Positions 1 to 6,056 of a stretch of DNA of 9,117 nucleotides are shown in pieces (within the stretch, counting starts at the first letter, position 1; each line of letters begins with the position of its first letter). The notes under the pieces are model-generated. The model was not told the origin of the DNA. It was given only the letters and a program-made list of their open reading frames with translations, and searched no databases. Source of the stretch: Pseudomonadota bacterium (GTDB lineage: Bacteria > Pseudomonadota > Gammaproteobacteria > Burkholderiales > Ferrovaceae); the NCBI GenBank assembly GCA_021828575.1, contig JAJZEL010000142.1, positions 4,529 to 13,645 of the forward strand. Reading direction: 5' to 3'. The translations under genes and the position numbers were made by a program.

Positions 1-538
1 AGATAAGGTTGAAAGGCGCCAGTTTGGCTCCGAAGGGAGCAGTGGTGGCCTCGTGCAGGAACCCCCCCAGACCCTTGACTTTCAAATTATAAAAATAAAT
101 CAGGAAAAACACGGTCAGGGACATGGCAAACGTGTGGTTGGGATCTGTGGTCGGCACTGCCTTCCAGTGCCCGACACCAAAGGTTCTCATGATCATGGGA
201 ACCAGATCTACCGGCAAAAGGTCGATGGCGTTGAGCACGAACACCCAGACGAAAATGGTGAGTGCCAGAGGGGCAATCATGCCCGCCTCTCCATGAAACG
301 AGTCCCTGACCTGTCCCTGAACCATTTCGATGATGAATTCGACAGCCGCCTGGGTTTTGCCAGGAACGCCGGAGGTGGCGCGTCGGGCCACGGCTGCCAG
401 AAAGCCGAACACGATGAAACCGACCACGGCGGAGGTGATGAGTGTATCCAGGTTCAACGACCAGAAACCCTGTCCCACTTGCAGGTTGGTCAAGTGGTGA
501 CGGATGTATTCACTGCTGGTAAGGCCGGCTTCGCTCAT
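1..538 (-). CDS. atpB: ATP synthase F0 subunit a (AtpB), 3' part outside the window
   Basis: Subunit a forms the proton half-channels next to the c-ring of the membrane F0 sector of ATP synthase. I translated 179 codons from the ATG at 538–536; the frame stays open to the window edge. Family matches include the amino-terminal YIRHHLTNLQ (residues 11–20), ATSGVPGKTQ (54–63), IAPLALTIFVWVF (88–100), the IDLLPVDLVP turn (105–114) and KVKGLGGF (153–160). All resemble the E. coli protein closely. Membrane segments lie at about 33–50, 89–108 and 137–152. The carboxy half, which holds the essential Arg of the channel helix, is outside the window, so completeness cannot be judged. The start lies 12 bases after the atpI stop, with GGGA five or so bases ahead as ribosome site. 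It is the second gene of the atp operon as seen here. Confidence 0.96.
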   Translation of the reverse strand, partial: MSEAGLTSSEYIRHHLTNLQVGQGFWSLNLDTLITSAVVGFIVFGFLAAVARRATSGVPGKTQAAVEFIIEMVQGQVRDSFHGEAGMIAPLALTIFVWVFVLNAIDLLPVDLVPMIMRTFGVGHWKAVPTTDPNHTFAMSLTVFFLIYFYNLKVKGLGGFLHEATTAPFGAKLAPFNLI

Positions 539-550
539 GATTCCCGTTCT

Positions 551-958
551 TCAGTCCATCAGTAACGCCGCGAAGTAAGCCAGCAACGTTGCGATGTAAG
601 TTAAAAAAAACTCGGGTACCTTCAAGGGCCTGTACAACGCAAAAACCGCGCTGAACAGAATGACGGTCACCAAAAACTTGAATCTCTCCCCCGCGTACTG
701 GGCCTGTAGCCAGTCTCTGGGTGTCCTGCCGCGGACCATGGTACTTCTTGCCACATAGGCCAGAGCCGAAAATACTCCCACGGACCCCCCCAATGCTGCC
801 GAAGCACCTGATTTTTCTCCAAGAAACATCATCAACGGCAACGAGATCGCCCCGGTAAGGACAACCTGAACCGCGATGATTCTCAGACTTTTATGCCGGA
901 TCACGCAGAGGCACTTGAAAAACGCCGGGATTATGGGGTGTTTTCCCACCTTCGTCAA
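551..958 (-). CDS. atpI: ATP synthase assembly/accessory protein AtpI
   Basis: AtpI is the small membrane protein encoded first in many proteobacterial atp operons. In some bacteria it helps assemble the c-ring or aids Mg2+ uptake for it, and it is usually dispensable. The 135-residue product has four hydrophobic stretches (about 25–45, 53–72, 94–109, 114–133). Between the second and third it has the charged loop RGRTPRDWLQAQYAGERFKF, typical of beta/gammaproteobacterial AtpI. The assigned start is a TTG at 958–956. A GAAGG (969–965) overlapping the upstream TGA stop lies six bases before it, a good ribosome site. An in-frame GTG at 904–902 would give 117 residues but lacks such a site. The gene follows the hydratase stop by 9 bases and precedes atpB by 12, so it is probably read on the same transcript as both. 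Assignment rests on topology, the loop motif and position next to atpB. Confidence 0.9.
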   Translation of the reverse strand: MTKVGKHPIIPAFFKCLCVIRHKSLRIIAVQVVLTGAISLPLMMFLGEKSGASAALGGSVGVFSALAYVARSTMVRGRTPRDWLQAQYAGERFKFLVTVILFSAVFALYRPLKVPEFFLTYIATLLAYFAALLMD

Positions 959-967
959 GGCACGCCT

Positions 968-1711
968 TCATTCCAGTGTTATCCCGACTTCACCCAGCCC
1001 TTCAATCATGGCATGCGCCCGGGTGGCGCCCCATTCGGCAAAACAAATTCCCGAATAACTGCCGGTGGTGATCCACTGTCCGGAACGGACCGGGATGCCC
1101 CGATCGATGCTCTGGCGAACCAACGGCGCAAGAAGCGTGCGCGGATCACCCGCAGGGTTGCCGGAGGGGGTCTTGGCACAAGACCTTTGGTTCACCCACA
1201 ACGACAAGACGGGAGAGCCCACTTCGCGCAGAGCAGCAATCGGGCTCTTCCGTCCCACGATCAGGGCTCCATTGTTCAGGAAATCAGCCAGCTTGTAGCG
1301 CTCGTCCAAGTCTGGCCAGTTCTGATAGCGACTGGATACCACCTCGATGGCGGGAGCCACCCATTTCAGGGCAGAGAGAATTTCCGCGTCATCCACCGGC
1401 AGACTCGAATCTTCAAAATCCCTATCAAAGCAGAATGCCAGCTCAAGCTCCAGACCGCAAACTCCGAAGGCTCCCCGCGGCAGGGTGACGGGCCCGTCAA
1501 AAACCCATGCTGCAGGAACGGGCGATGCCCAGATCTTTCCTGGTTCAGGCGCCAAGCCCACCTTCCACGCTCCCACCGGTTGAGCAAGCCGCTTCAGGAG
1601 GTCGGCCTGAATGGCAAATGCCGATACGGCATCCACGGGCACCTCATAGTCTGAAGCCTGCAGGAATGGGCGCACCCCAGTCATCACGTCCGACAAATGC
1701 TGTGCCAACAT
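968..1711 (-). CDS. 2-keto-4-pentenoate hydratase-like protein (FAH superfamily)
   Basis: This 247-residue protein belongs to the MhpD/4-oxalocrotonate decarboxylase branch of the fumarylacetoacetate hydrolase superfamily. Members are cytosolic, Mg2+/Mn2+-dependent hydratases or decarboxylases of 2-keto acids from aromatic meta-cleavage pathways. The family's metal-ligand pattern is present: Glu88-x-Glu90 in CGLELELAF and Glu123 in PAIEVVSSRY. So are the WKVG lysine (Lys50), a LADFLNNGALIVG segment (about 142–153), the TTGS turn (215–218) and the IEGLGEVGITLE tail. It is shorter than classical members (about 260–270 residues): roughly eight residues are missing between Lys50 and the ExE motif, and the usual ADN is not conserved. 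The substrate is therefore unknown. ATG 1711 is chosen because earlier codons overlap parB. A GTG at 1714 is nine bases after GGAG and is equally possible. No other catabolic gene is nearby. The gene starts eight bases after the parB stop and is probably in its transcript. Confidence 0.85.
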   Translation of the reverse strand: MLAQHLSDVMTGVRPFLQASDYEVPVDAVSAFAIQADLLKRLAQPVGAWKVGLAPEPGKIWASPVPAAWVFDGPVTLPRGAFGVCGLELELAFCFDRDFEDSSLPVDDAEILSALKWVAPAIEVVSSRYQNWPDLDERYKLADFLNNGALIVGRKSPIAALREVGSPVLSLWVNQRSCAKTPSGNPAGDPRTLLAPLVRQSIDRGIPVRSGQWITTGSYSGICFAEWGATRAHAMIEGLGEVGITLE

Positions 1712-1719
1712 CACCGGGT

Positions 1720-2571
1720 TCAGCTCCGCAACAGGCGCAGCACGCCTTCCAGCTGGTCCAAGCTGTGGTAGCGAATGGACAGCACACCATTTCCGCCCCG
1801 ACTTTCCTTCAGGGTGACCTGCGCTCCCAGATGATCTGACAGTTCGTTCTCGAGCACTTGCACATCCCGCCCCTTGGCTTTTCGTGCCAATGCTGACGGT
1901 TTTTTCTGGTCTGCCAGCATTTGTTGGACCTTTCTTTCCGTTTCCCGGACGGACCACTCCTTGCTCGCCACCAGAGCACCCAGCTTCTTCTGGCCATCGA
2001 CCGGCAGGGCCAACAGGGCTCGCGCATGGCCCATCTCGATGTGTCCATCCATCAGGAGCAAACGCACGCTGTCCGTCAGGTTAAGAAGCCTCAAAAGGTT
2101 AGTCACCGCGCTGCGCGACTTGCCAACGGAAGCCGCCGCGCTTTCATGTGTCAGGCCGAATTCCCGTATCAGGCGATCCAGCCCTATGGCCTCTTCCAGG
2201 GGATTCAGGTTTTCACGCTGGATATTCTCGATCAACGCGACAGCCAGAACGGACTCGTCCGGAATACTGCGCACGTGGACAGGCACTTCGTTGAGCCCAG
2301 CCCTCTGGGCAGCCCGCCAACGGCGTTCCCCGGCTATGATTTCGTAGCGTTTCTCGTCGAGACGGCGAACAAGAATAGGCTGCAGTAGTCCGTGGGCCCG
2401 GATGGATTGGCTCAATTCGTCCAGCGAAGCTTCGTCCATGCGGGTTCTGGGTTGATACTTCCCCGGTTGAAGCAGGTGGATCGGCAAAACCCGCGGTTCT
2501 TCTGCAGAAGAAACCGTGTCTTCCCCCAACAAGGCGTCAAGCCCTCTTCCAAGTCCCTTCAGCTTGGCCAA
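1720..2571 (-). CDS. parB: Chromosome-partitioning protein ParB (Spo0J family)
   Basis: ParB binds parS sites, uses CTP to clamp and slide along DNA, and recruits ParA and SMC to segregate the origin region. The 283 residues show the whole family layout. The amino end is KGLGRGLDALLG (5–16), which in relatives carries the ParA-stimulating peptide. The CTP-binding ParB/Srx domain covers about 28–125, with YQPR (39–42), GERRW (81–85) and ENIQREN (115–121). The helix-turn-helix with LTHESAAASVGKSRSAVTNL lies at about 140–159, followed by GHARALL (181–187). A basic linker runs at about 223–235, and the carboxy-terminal dimerisation domain ends in GVLRLLRS. The start is TTG at 2571–2569: an ideal AAGGAG (2583–2578) sits six bases upstream and the translation begins exactly where homologues begin. 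It follows parA by 15 bases. Its probable targets are the two parS sites about 3.4 kb upstream at 5992–6051. Confidence 0.97.
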   Translation of the reverse strand: MAKLKGLGRGLDALLGEDTVSSAEEPRVLPIHLLQPGKYQPRTRMDEASLDELSQSIRAHGLLQPILVRRLDEKRYEIIAGERRWRAAQRAGLNEVPVHVRSIPDESVLAVALIENIQRENLNPLEEAIGLDRLIREFGLTHESAAASVGKSRSAVTNLLRLLNLTDSVRLLLMDGHIEMGHARALLALPVDGQKKLGALVASKEWSVRETERKVQQMLADQKKPSALARKAKGRDVQVLENELSDHLGAQVTLKESRGGNGVLSIRYHSLDQLEGVLRLLRS

Positions 2572-2577
2572 TGCGTT

Positions 2578-2583
2578 CTCCTT
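2578..2583 (-). promoter_or_regulatory. Ribosome binding site of parB deciding a TTG start
   Basis: AAGGAG on the minus strand, six bases before TTG at 2571–2569 and just after the parA TAA stop. It is the strongest Shine-Dalgarno match I noticed in the window. With the conserved KGLGRGLDALLG amino end, it fixes the parB start on a TTG codon. Confidence 0.85.
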
Positions 2584-2586
2584 AAA

Positions 2587-3369
2587 TTATGCGACAGTGG
2601 ATGTCCCGAACCGGGCCAGCATTTCCCGGGTCAGCTGCAGGTAGGCCTGCGCGCCCTTGGATGACGCGTCATAACGCAAGACGGGCTGTCCGTGGCTGGG
2701 AGCCTCAGCAAGCCGCACGTTGCGCGGGATGGGCGTTCCGTACACCTTGGCACCAAAATGCTGTTCAAGCTGGGCAGATACTTGGAGAGACAGGGCATTG
2801 CGGGGGTCTACCATGGTTCTCACCAGCCCTTCTATCTCCAGCTTTGGGTTGAGGTTTCCCCTGACCCTCCTGATGGTCTGAACCAGGTCTGAAAGACCTT
2901 CCAGGGCGTAGTACTCGCACTGCATGGGGATCAGGACTCGCCAAGCAGCAGCTAACCCGTTGATAGTTAAAAGATTTAGAGCGGGCGGGCAATCGATGAG
3001 CACCACGTCATAATCCTCCGATACCTTTTCAAGGGCCTGACGAAGCCGATATTCCCGACGCTCCCCGTCCACAAGCTCAACCTCGGCCCCCGCCAGTTCC
3101 CGGTTGGCCGGCAGCACTTGGTAACCCCCCGTGGGAGAGGGCACCGTCACTTCTGGCAGTGTGGCCTGTTCGAGCAGCAAGTGATACACGGAATAGCGAA
3201 GCTTTGTTTTGTCGATGCCGCTTCCCGTGGTGGCATTGCCCTGAGGATCCAGATCCACCAGCAGGGCACGCTTTCCCAGATCCACCAGACTGGCAGCAAT
3301 GTTGACCACGGAGGTAGTTTTGCCCACGCCCCCTTTCTGGTTGGTAACAGCAAGAATCCTGGCGGTCAT
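2587..3369 (-). CDS. parA: Chromosome-partitioning ATPase ParA (Soj family)
   Basis: ParA is a cytosolic, DNA-binding Walker ATPase. ParB bound at parS stimulates its ATP hydrolysis, and the resulting gradient moves the replication origin. The 260 residues begin MTARILAVTNQKGGVGKTTS. The deviant Walker A motif KGGVGKTT (12–19) has its signature Lys12 as well as Lys17. VDLDPQGNATTG (38–49) supplies the catalytic Asp41, and VVLIDCPPALN (122–132) is Walker B with Asp126. The length and lack of an amino-terminal DNA-binding domain are those of chromosomal Soj/ParA, not of the larger plasmid type Ia proteins. It also ends without the long tail of MinD. The ATG at 3369 overlaps the rsmG stop as ATGA, which suggests translational coupling to rsmG. 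parB follows after 15 bases. Confidence 0.98.
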   Translation of the reverse strand: MTARILAVTNQKGGVGKTTSVVNIAASLVDLGKRALLVDLDPQGNATTGSGIDKTKLRYSVYHLLLEQATLPEVTVPSPTGGYQVLPANRELAGAEVELVDGERREYRLRQALEKVSEDYDVVLIDCPPALNLLTINGLAAAWRVLIPMQCEYYALEGLSDLVQTIRRVRGNLNPKLEIEGLVRTMVDPRNALSLQVSAQLEQHFGAKVYGTPIPRNVRLAEAPSHGQPVLRYDASSKGAQAYLQLTREMLARFGTSTVA

Positions 3370-3992
3370 TTTCTAACCATCTCCATAAGAACCAGATGAC
3401 GTTCTGCTTCAAGTTCCGGAACACTGACAGGGAGAACTCGCGTGTTGATTTCTTCCGGCAACCGTTGAATCTCTTCAAACGGCACTCCTCCTTTCATGGC
3501 GATCATCTCCCCCCCTTCTTCCAATAGGGAGCGCGCACCCATCAAAAAATCGGGCAAATCGGAAAATGCTCTCGAAATGATGATGTCGAATCTTTCTACC
3601 GTTTCCCAGCGCTCCACCCTCTCGGCCACCACATGGACACGATCCAGCTCCAGTTCAAGCCTGGCCTGCCTCAAAAACGCAGCCTTCTTCTGATTGGGTT
3701 CCAGCAAGGTCACTTCAAGGTGCGGGCAGACAATGGCCAGCGGAATCCCAGGAATCCCCGCTCCGCTTCCCACGTCCAGCAACCTGTGGTGACGTCCCAA
3801 ACAGGGAACCACTGTGAAACTGTCAAGTAAATGAAGAGGGATCATGCGTTCCCGATCCCGGATAGCGGTCAAATTGATGACGGCATTCCATTTTTCCAGC
3901 AATGAAAGGTAGCGTTCCAGTCTTTCAACAGCCGCATCGTCCAGTAAAACCCCGATGGTTGCTGCGTGCCTCGCCAGGGCAGATAACATCAT
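3366..3992 (-). CDS. rsmG: 16S rRNA (guanine-527-N7)-methyltransferase RsmG (GidB)
   Basis: RsmG transfers a methyl group from S-adenosylmethionine to N7 of G527 in 16S rRNA. In several bacteria its loss gives low-level streptomycin resistance. The 208 residues match the family length (E. coli 207). The sequence shows EKWNAVINLTAIRDRERM (33–50), HLLDS (54–58), the SAM-binding loop LLDVGSGAGIPGIPLAI (71–87), VTLLEPNQKKAAFL (94–107) and ISRAFSDL (139–146). ATG 3992 overlaps the mnmG stop as ATGA; a second ATG directly follows at 3989, and either may be used. The stop overlaps the parA start by the same four bases. So mnmG, rsmG and parA look translationally coupled. mnmG–rsmG–parA–parB is a classic origin-proximal arrangement. 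Confidence 0.97.
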   Translation of the reverse strand: MMLSALARHAATIGVLLDDAAVERLERYLSLLEKWNAVINLTAIRDRERMIPLHLLDSFTVVPCLGRHHRLLDVGSGAGIPGIPLAIVCPHLEVTLLEPNQKKAAFLRQARLELELDRVHVVAERVERWETVERFDIIISRAFSDLPDFLMGARSLLEEGGEMIAMKGGVPFEEIQRLPEEINTRVLPVSVPELEAERHLVLMEMVRK

Positions 3993-5917
3993 CCCGTTTT
4001 TCTCTCGTTGGTTTCTGCTGATGATTTCGATGAATCCTTGCCCTGATCACGTTTCAGATAAACAAGGAGAAGGCTGATGGCTGCTGGTGTAACTCCGGGA
4101 ATGCGACTGGCGAGGCCCACGGTCTGGGGCCGGTGTCGCAGCAGCAATTGCTCCACCTCCTTCGAAAGACCCTTCACCTTCCGGTAATCAAGTTCATCGG
4201 GAATCAGGAGGTGATCCTGAGCCCGATGACGCTCCACTTCATCCTGCTGCCTAGCAATGTATCCCTCATACTTTACCTGGACTTCCACCTGCCGGGTCAC
4301 GTCTTCCGGTAACGTCACCTCTGCCAAGGCCACTCCGGAAAGCGTCATCAGCGCAGCGTAAGTAACCTCAGGGCGTCGCAAAAGCTCGGCTAGAGGTTGG
4401 TCACGATCCAGCAGCTGACCCAGCAAGCTCTGGGTAGCCACCTGATCGACCTGCGCTGTCCTGAGCCAAGTGATACGCAACCGCTGAATTTCCCGCTCAA
4501 TGCTTTCCCTTTTCTTTTCAAAAGCCTGCCATCTTTCATCCGTCACGAGACCCAGCTCTCGCCCTTTTTCTGTCAAACGAAGATCGGCATTGTCTTCCCT
4601 CAACTGGAGTCGGTACTCGGCACGACTTGTGAACATGCGATAAGGTTCCGTCACCCCCCGGGTGACCAGATCGTCCACCAGAACCCCAAGGTAAGCCTGA
4701 TCACGTGTGGGCCACCAAGCATCCAGCCCTCGTGCCTGGCGCGATGCATTGATTCCCGCCAACAGACCTTGGGCTGCGGCTTCTTCGTAGCCTGTTGTCC
4801 CGTTGATCTGCCCTGCGAGGAAAAGACCCGGAACGGCGCGGGTTTCCAGTGACGCCTTCAATCCGCGTGGATCATAGTAATCGTACTCTATGGCGTATCC
4901 AGGACGGATCAGGTGAGCATTTTCCAAACCGGGAATTGATCGCACAAGAGCCCACTGCACATCAAAAGGCAGGCTGGTGGAAATCCCGTTGGGATAAACC
5001 TCGTGGGTACCGAGTCCTTCGGGTTCCAGAAATATCTGGTGCGAAGATCGCTCCCCAAAACGATGAATTTTATCTTCAATGGAAGGACAGTACCGGGGTC
5101 CAACGCCTTCGATGACCCCGGTGAAAAGCGGTGAACGATCAAGTCCACTCCGAATAATGTCGTGAGTCTGCTCTGTGGTATGGGTAATCCAGCAAGGCAC
5201 CTGCCTTGGATGCCAGTCCCTCTTCCCCATGAATGAAAACACGGGAACAGGCTCATCACCGGGCTGCGGCTGCAGCCGTGAATAATCGATAGACCGGCCA
5301 TCCAGACGGGGTGGCGTCCCCGTTTTAAGACGCCCGGCAGGAAGGGACAACTCCCTGAGACGCAAGGCAAGATCTACAGAGGGAGGGTCACCTGAACGCC
5401 CCCCCTGACTTTGTTCAAGCCCCACATGAATGCGTCCTGCCAAAAACGTTCCAGCGGTCAATACAACCACAGGAGCCTCTATGGCCACCCCCAGTTGAGT
5501 AACCACCCCAGCCACTTTCCCGCCCCGGATGAGCAGGTCATTCACCGCCTGTTGAAACAGGGTAAGCCTAGGCTGATTTTCCAGGGTACTACGAATAAAC
5601 TGTCGGTATAGCACACGATCTGCCTGCGCACGCGTAGCCCGGACAGCAGGGCCTTTGCGAGCATTCAAGATGCGAAATTGGATGCCGGCATGATCTGCCG
5701 CCAAGGCCATGGCGCCTCCCAAGGCGTCTACTTCCTTCACGAGATGGCCTTTTCCTATCCCTCCAATGGAAGGATTGCAGGACATTTGTCCCAAGGTATC
5801 CAGATTGTGAGTGAGTAACAACGTTTGAGCACCGGAACGGGCCGATGCAAGGGCAGCTTCCGTGCCGGCGTGACCACCACCCACCACAATAACGTCGTAT
5901 CTTTCAGGAAACTTCAT
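3989..5917 (-). CDS. mnmG: tRNA uridine-5-carboxymethylaminomethyl modification enzyme MnmG (GidA)
   Basis: MnmG is the FAD- and NADH-dependent partner of MnmE. The complex installs carboxymethylaminomethyl or aminomethyl groups at C5 of wobble U34 in certain tRNAs. The 642-residue product has the Rossmann FAD motif DVIVVGGGHAGTEA (8–21, glycines 13, 15 and 18), CNPSIGGIGKGHLVKEVDALGG, GRLKTGTPPRLD and PGYAIEYDYYDPR. It also has the second dinucleotide segment LFLAGQINGTTGYEEAAAQG and the carboxy-terminal ASRIPGVTPAAISLLL, which in relatives contacts MnmE. Start choice: the open frame continues up to an ATG at 5992, but those 25 extra residues are unlike the family and that ATG lies inside a parS site. 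ATG 5917 begins MKFPERYDVIVVGGG as in homologues. It sits about 26 bases after the expected start of a sigma-70-like promoter. Its ribosome site is weak. The stop overlaps rsmG by ATGA. Confidence 0.97.
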   Translation of the reverse strand: MKFPERYDVIVVGGGHAGTEAALASARSGAQTLLLTHNLDTLGQMSCNPSIGGIGKGHLVKEVDALGGAMALAADHAGIQFRILNARKGPAVRATRAQADRVLYRQFIRSTLENQPRLTLFQQAVNDLLIRGGKVAGVVTQLGVAIEAPVVVLTAGTFLAGRIHVGLEQSQGGRSGDPPSVDLALRLRELSLPAGRLKTGTPPRLDGRSIDYSRLQPQPGDEPVPVFSFMGKRDWHPRQVPCWITHTTEQTHDIIRSGLDRSPLFTGVIEGVGPRYCPSIEDKIHRFGERSSHQIFLEPEGLGTHEVYPNGISTSLPFDVQWALVRSIPGLENAHLIRPGYAIEYDYYDPRGLKASLETRAVPGLFLAGQINGTTGYEEAAAQGLLAGINASRQARGLDAWWPTRDQAYLGVLVDDLVTRGVTEPYRMFTSRAEYRLQLREDNADLRLTEKGRELGLVTDERWQAFEKKRESIEREIQRLRITWLRTAQVDQVATQSLLGQLLDRDQPLAELLRRPEVTYAALMTLSGVALAEVTLPEDVTRQVEVQVKYEGYIARQQDEVERHRAQDHLLIPDELDYRKVKGLSKEVEQLLLRHRPQTVGLASRIPGVTPAAISLLLVYLKRDQGKDSSKSSAETNERKTG

Positions 5918-5950
5918 GGGCTCGATCAACCACCAGCCAAAGGGAGACGT

Positions 5951-5979
5951 ATGATACCCGAGTGGCCGCAAAGGGCCAA
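5951..5979 (-). promoter_or_regulatory. Probable sigma-70 promoter for mnmG
   Basis: On the minus strand, TTGGCC (5979–5974; four of six match TTGACA) and TATCAT (5956–5951; five of six match TATAAT) are separated by exactly 17 bases. Transcription would start near 5943–5945, giving a leader of about 26 bases before ATG 5917. This fits the shorter mnmG start and the otherwise unexplained 139-base gap after mnmE. The prediction is by eye only. The −35 element lies 13 bases downstream of the nearer parS site. Confidence 0.5.
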
Positions 5980-5991
5980 GGAATCCGGGCA

Positions 5992-6007
5992 TGTTTCACG
6001 TGAAACA
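5992..6007. promoter_or_regulatory. parS: parS centromere site 1 (perfect 16-bp palindrome)
   Basis: TGTTTCACGTGAAACA is a perfect palindrome and matches the chromosomal parS consensus TGTTNCACGTGAAACA known from Bacillus, Caulobacter, Pseudomonas and many others. It is the loading site for ParB, encoded about 3.4 kb downstream in this window. It sits in the mnmE–mnmG gap, just upstream of the predicted mnmG promoter. It is the better of the two sites here because all 16 positions agree with the consensus. Confidence 0.96.
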
Positions 6008-6031
6008 CGCTTCTTTTTCAGTCGGATAATG

Positions 6032-6055
6032 CCATGGTTTCACGTGAAACCATGG
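6032..6055. promoter_or_regulatory. parS: parS centromere site 2 inside a 24-bp perfect palindrome
   Basis: The core GTTTCACGTGAAAC (6037–6050) equals the inner 14 bases of parS. The outermost pair of the 16-mer (6036 and 6051) is G/C instead of T/A, a symmetric change, so the site stays palindromic. The symmetry extends four further bases on each side, with CCATGG at both ends, making 24 bp. Its centre is 44 bp from that of site 1. It begins one base after the mnmE TAA stop in the transcription direction. In RNA it could fold into a 10-bp stem with an ACGU loop, but no U-run follows, so it does not look like an intrinsic terminator. Confidence 0.88.
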
Positions 6056-6056
6056 G

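Noticed and set aside
53..565. A 170-codon open frame on the plus strand
   Set aside because: Antisense to atpB, which translates to a clear F0 subunit a on the other strand; the His/Gly/Gln-rich product is a shadow.
893..1654. A 253-codon open frame on the plus strand
   Set aside because: Antisense to the hydratase and atpI, both well supported; low-complexity Arg/Pro/His composition typical of a shadow.
1712..1957. Amino-terminal extension of the hydratase frame by 82 codons
   Set aside because: It overlaps the parB carboxy-terminal domain in another frame, is Arg/Gly/Ser-rich and unlike the family; the hydratase fold begins after 1711.
6022..6030. TTATCCGAC between the two parS sites as a DnaA box and hence an origin of replication
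   Set aside because: Only six of nine bases match TTATNCACA and no cluster of boxes or AT-rich unwinding region is present in the 139-base gap.
6018..6053. An 11-residue reading frame (MVSRETMALSD) across parS site 2 as a leader peptide for mnmG
   Set aside because: No ribosome site precedes it and its sequence is dictated by the palindrome.
6032..6055. Intrinsic terminator after mnmE
   Set aside because: The stem could form but it is not followed by a U-run, and the core is explained by parS.
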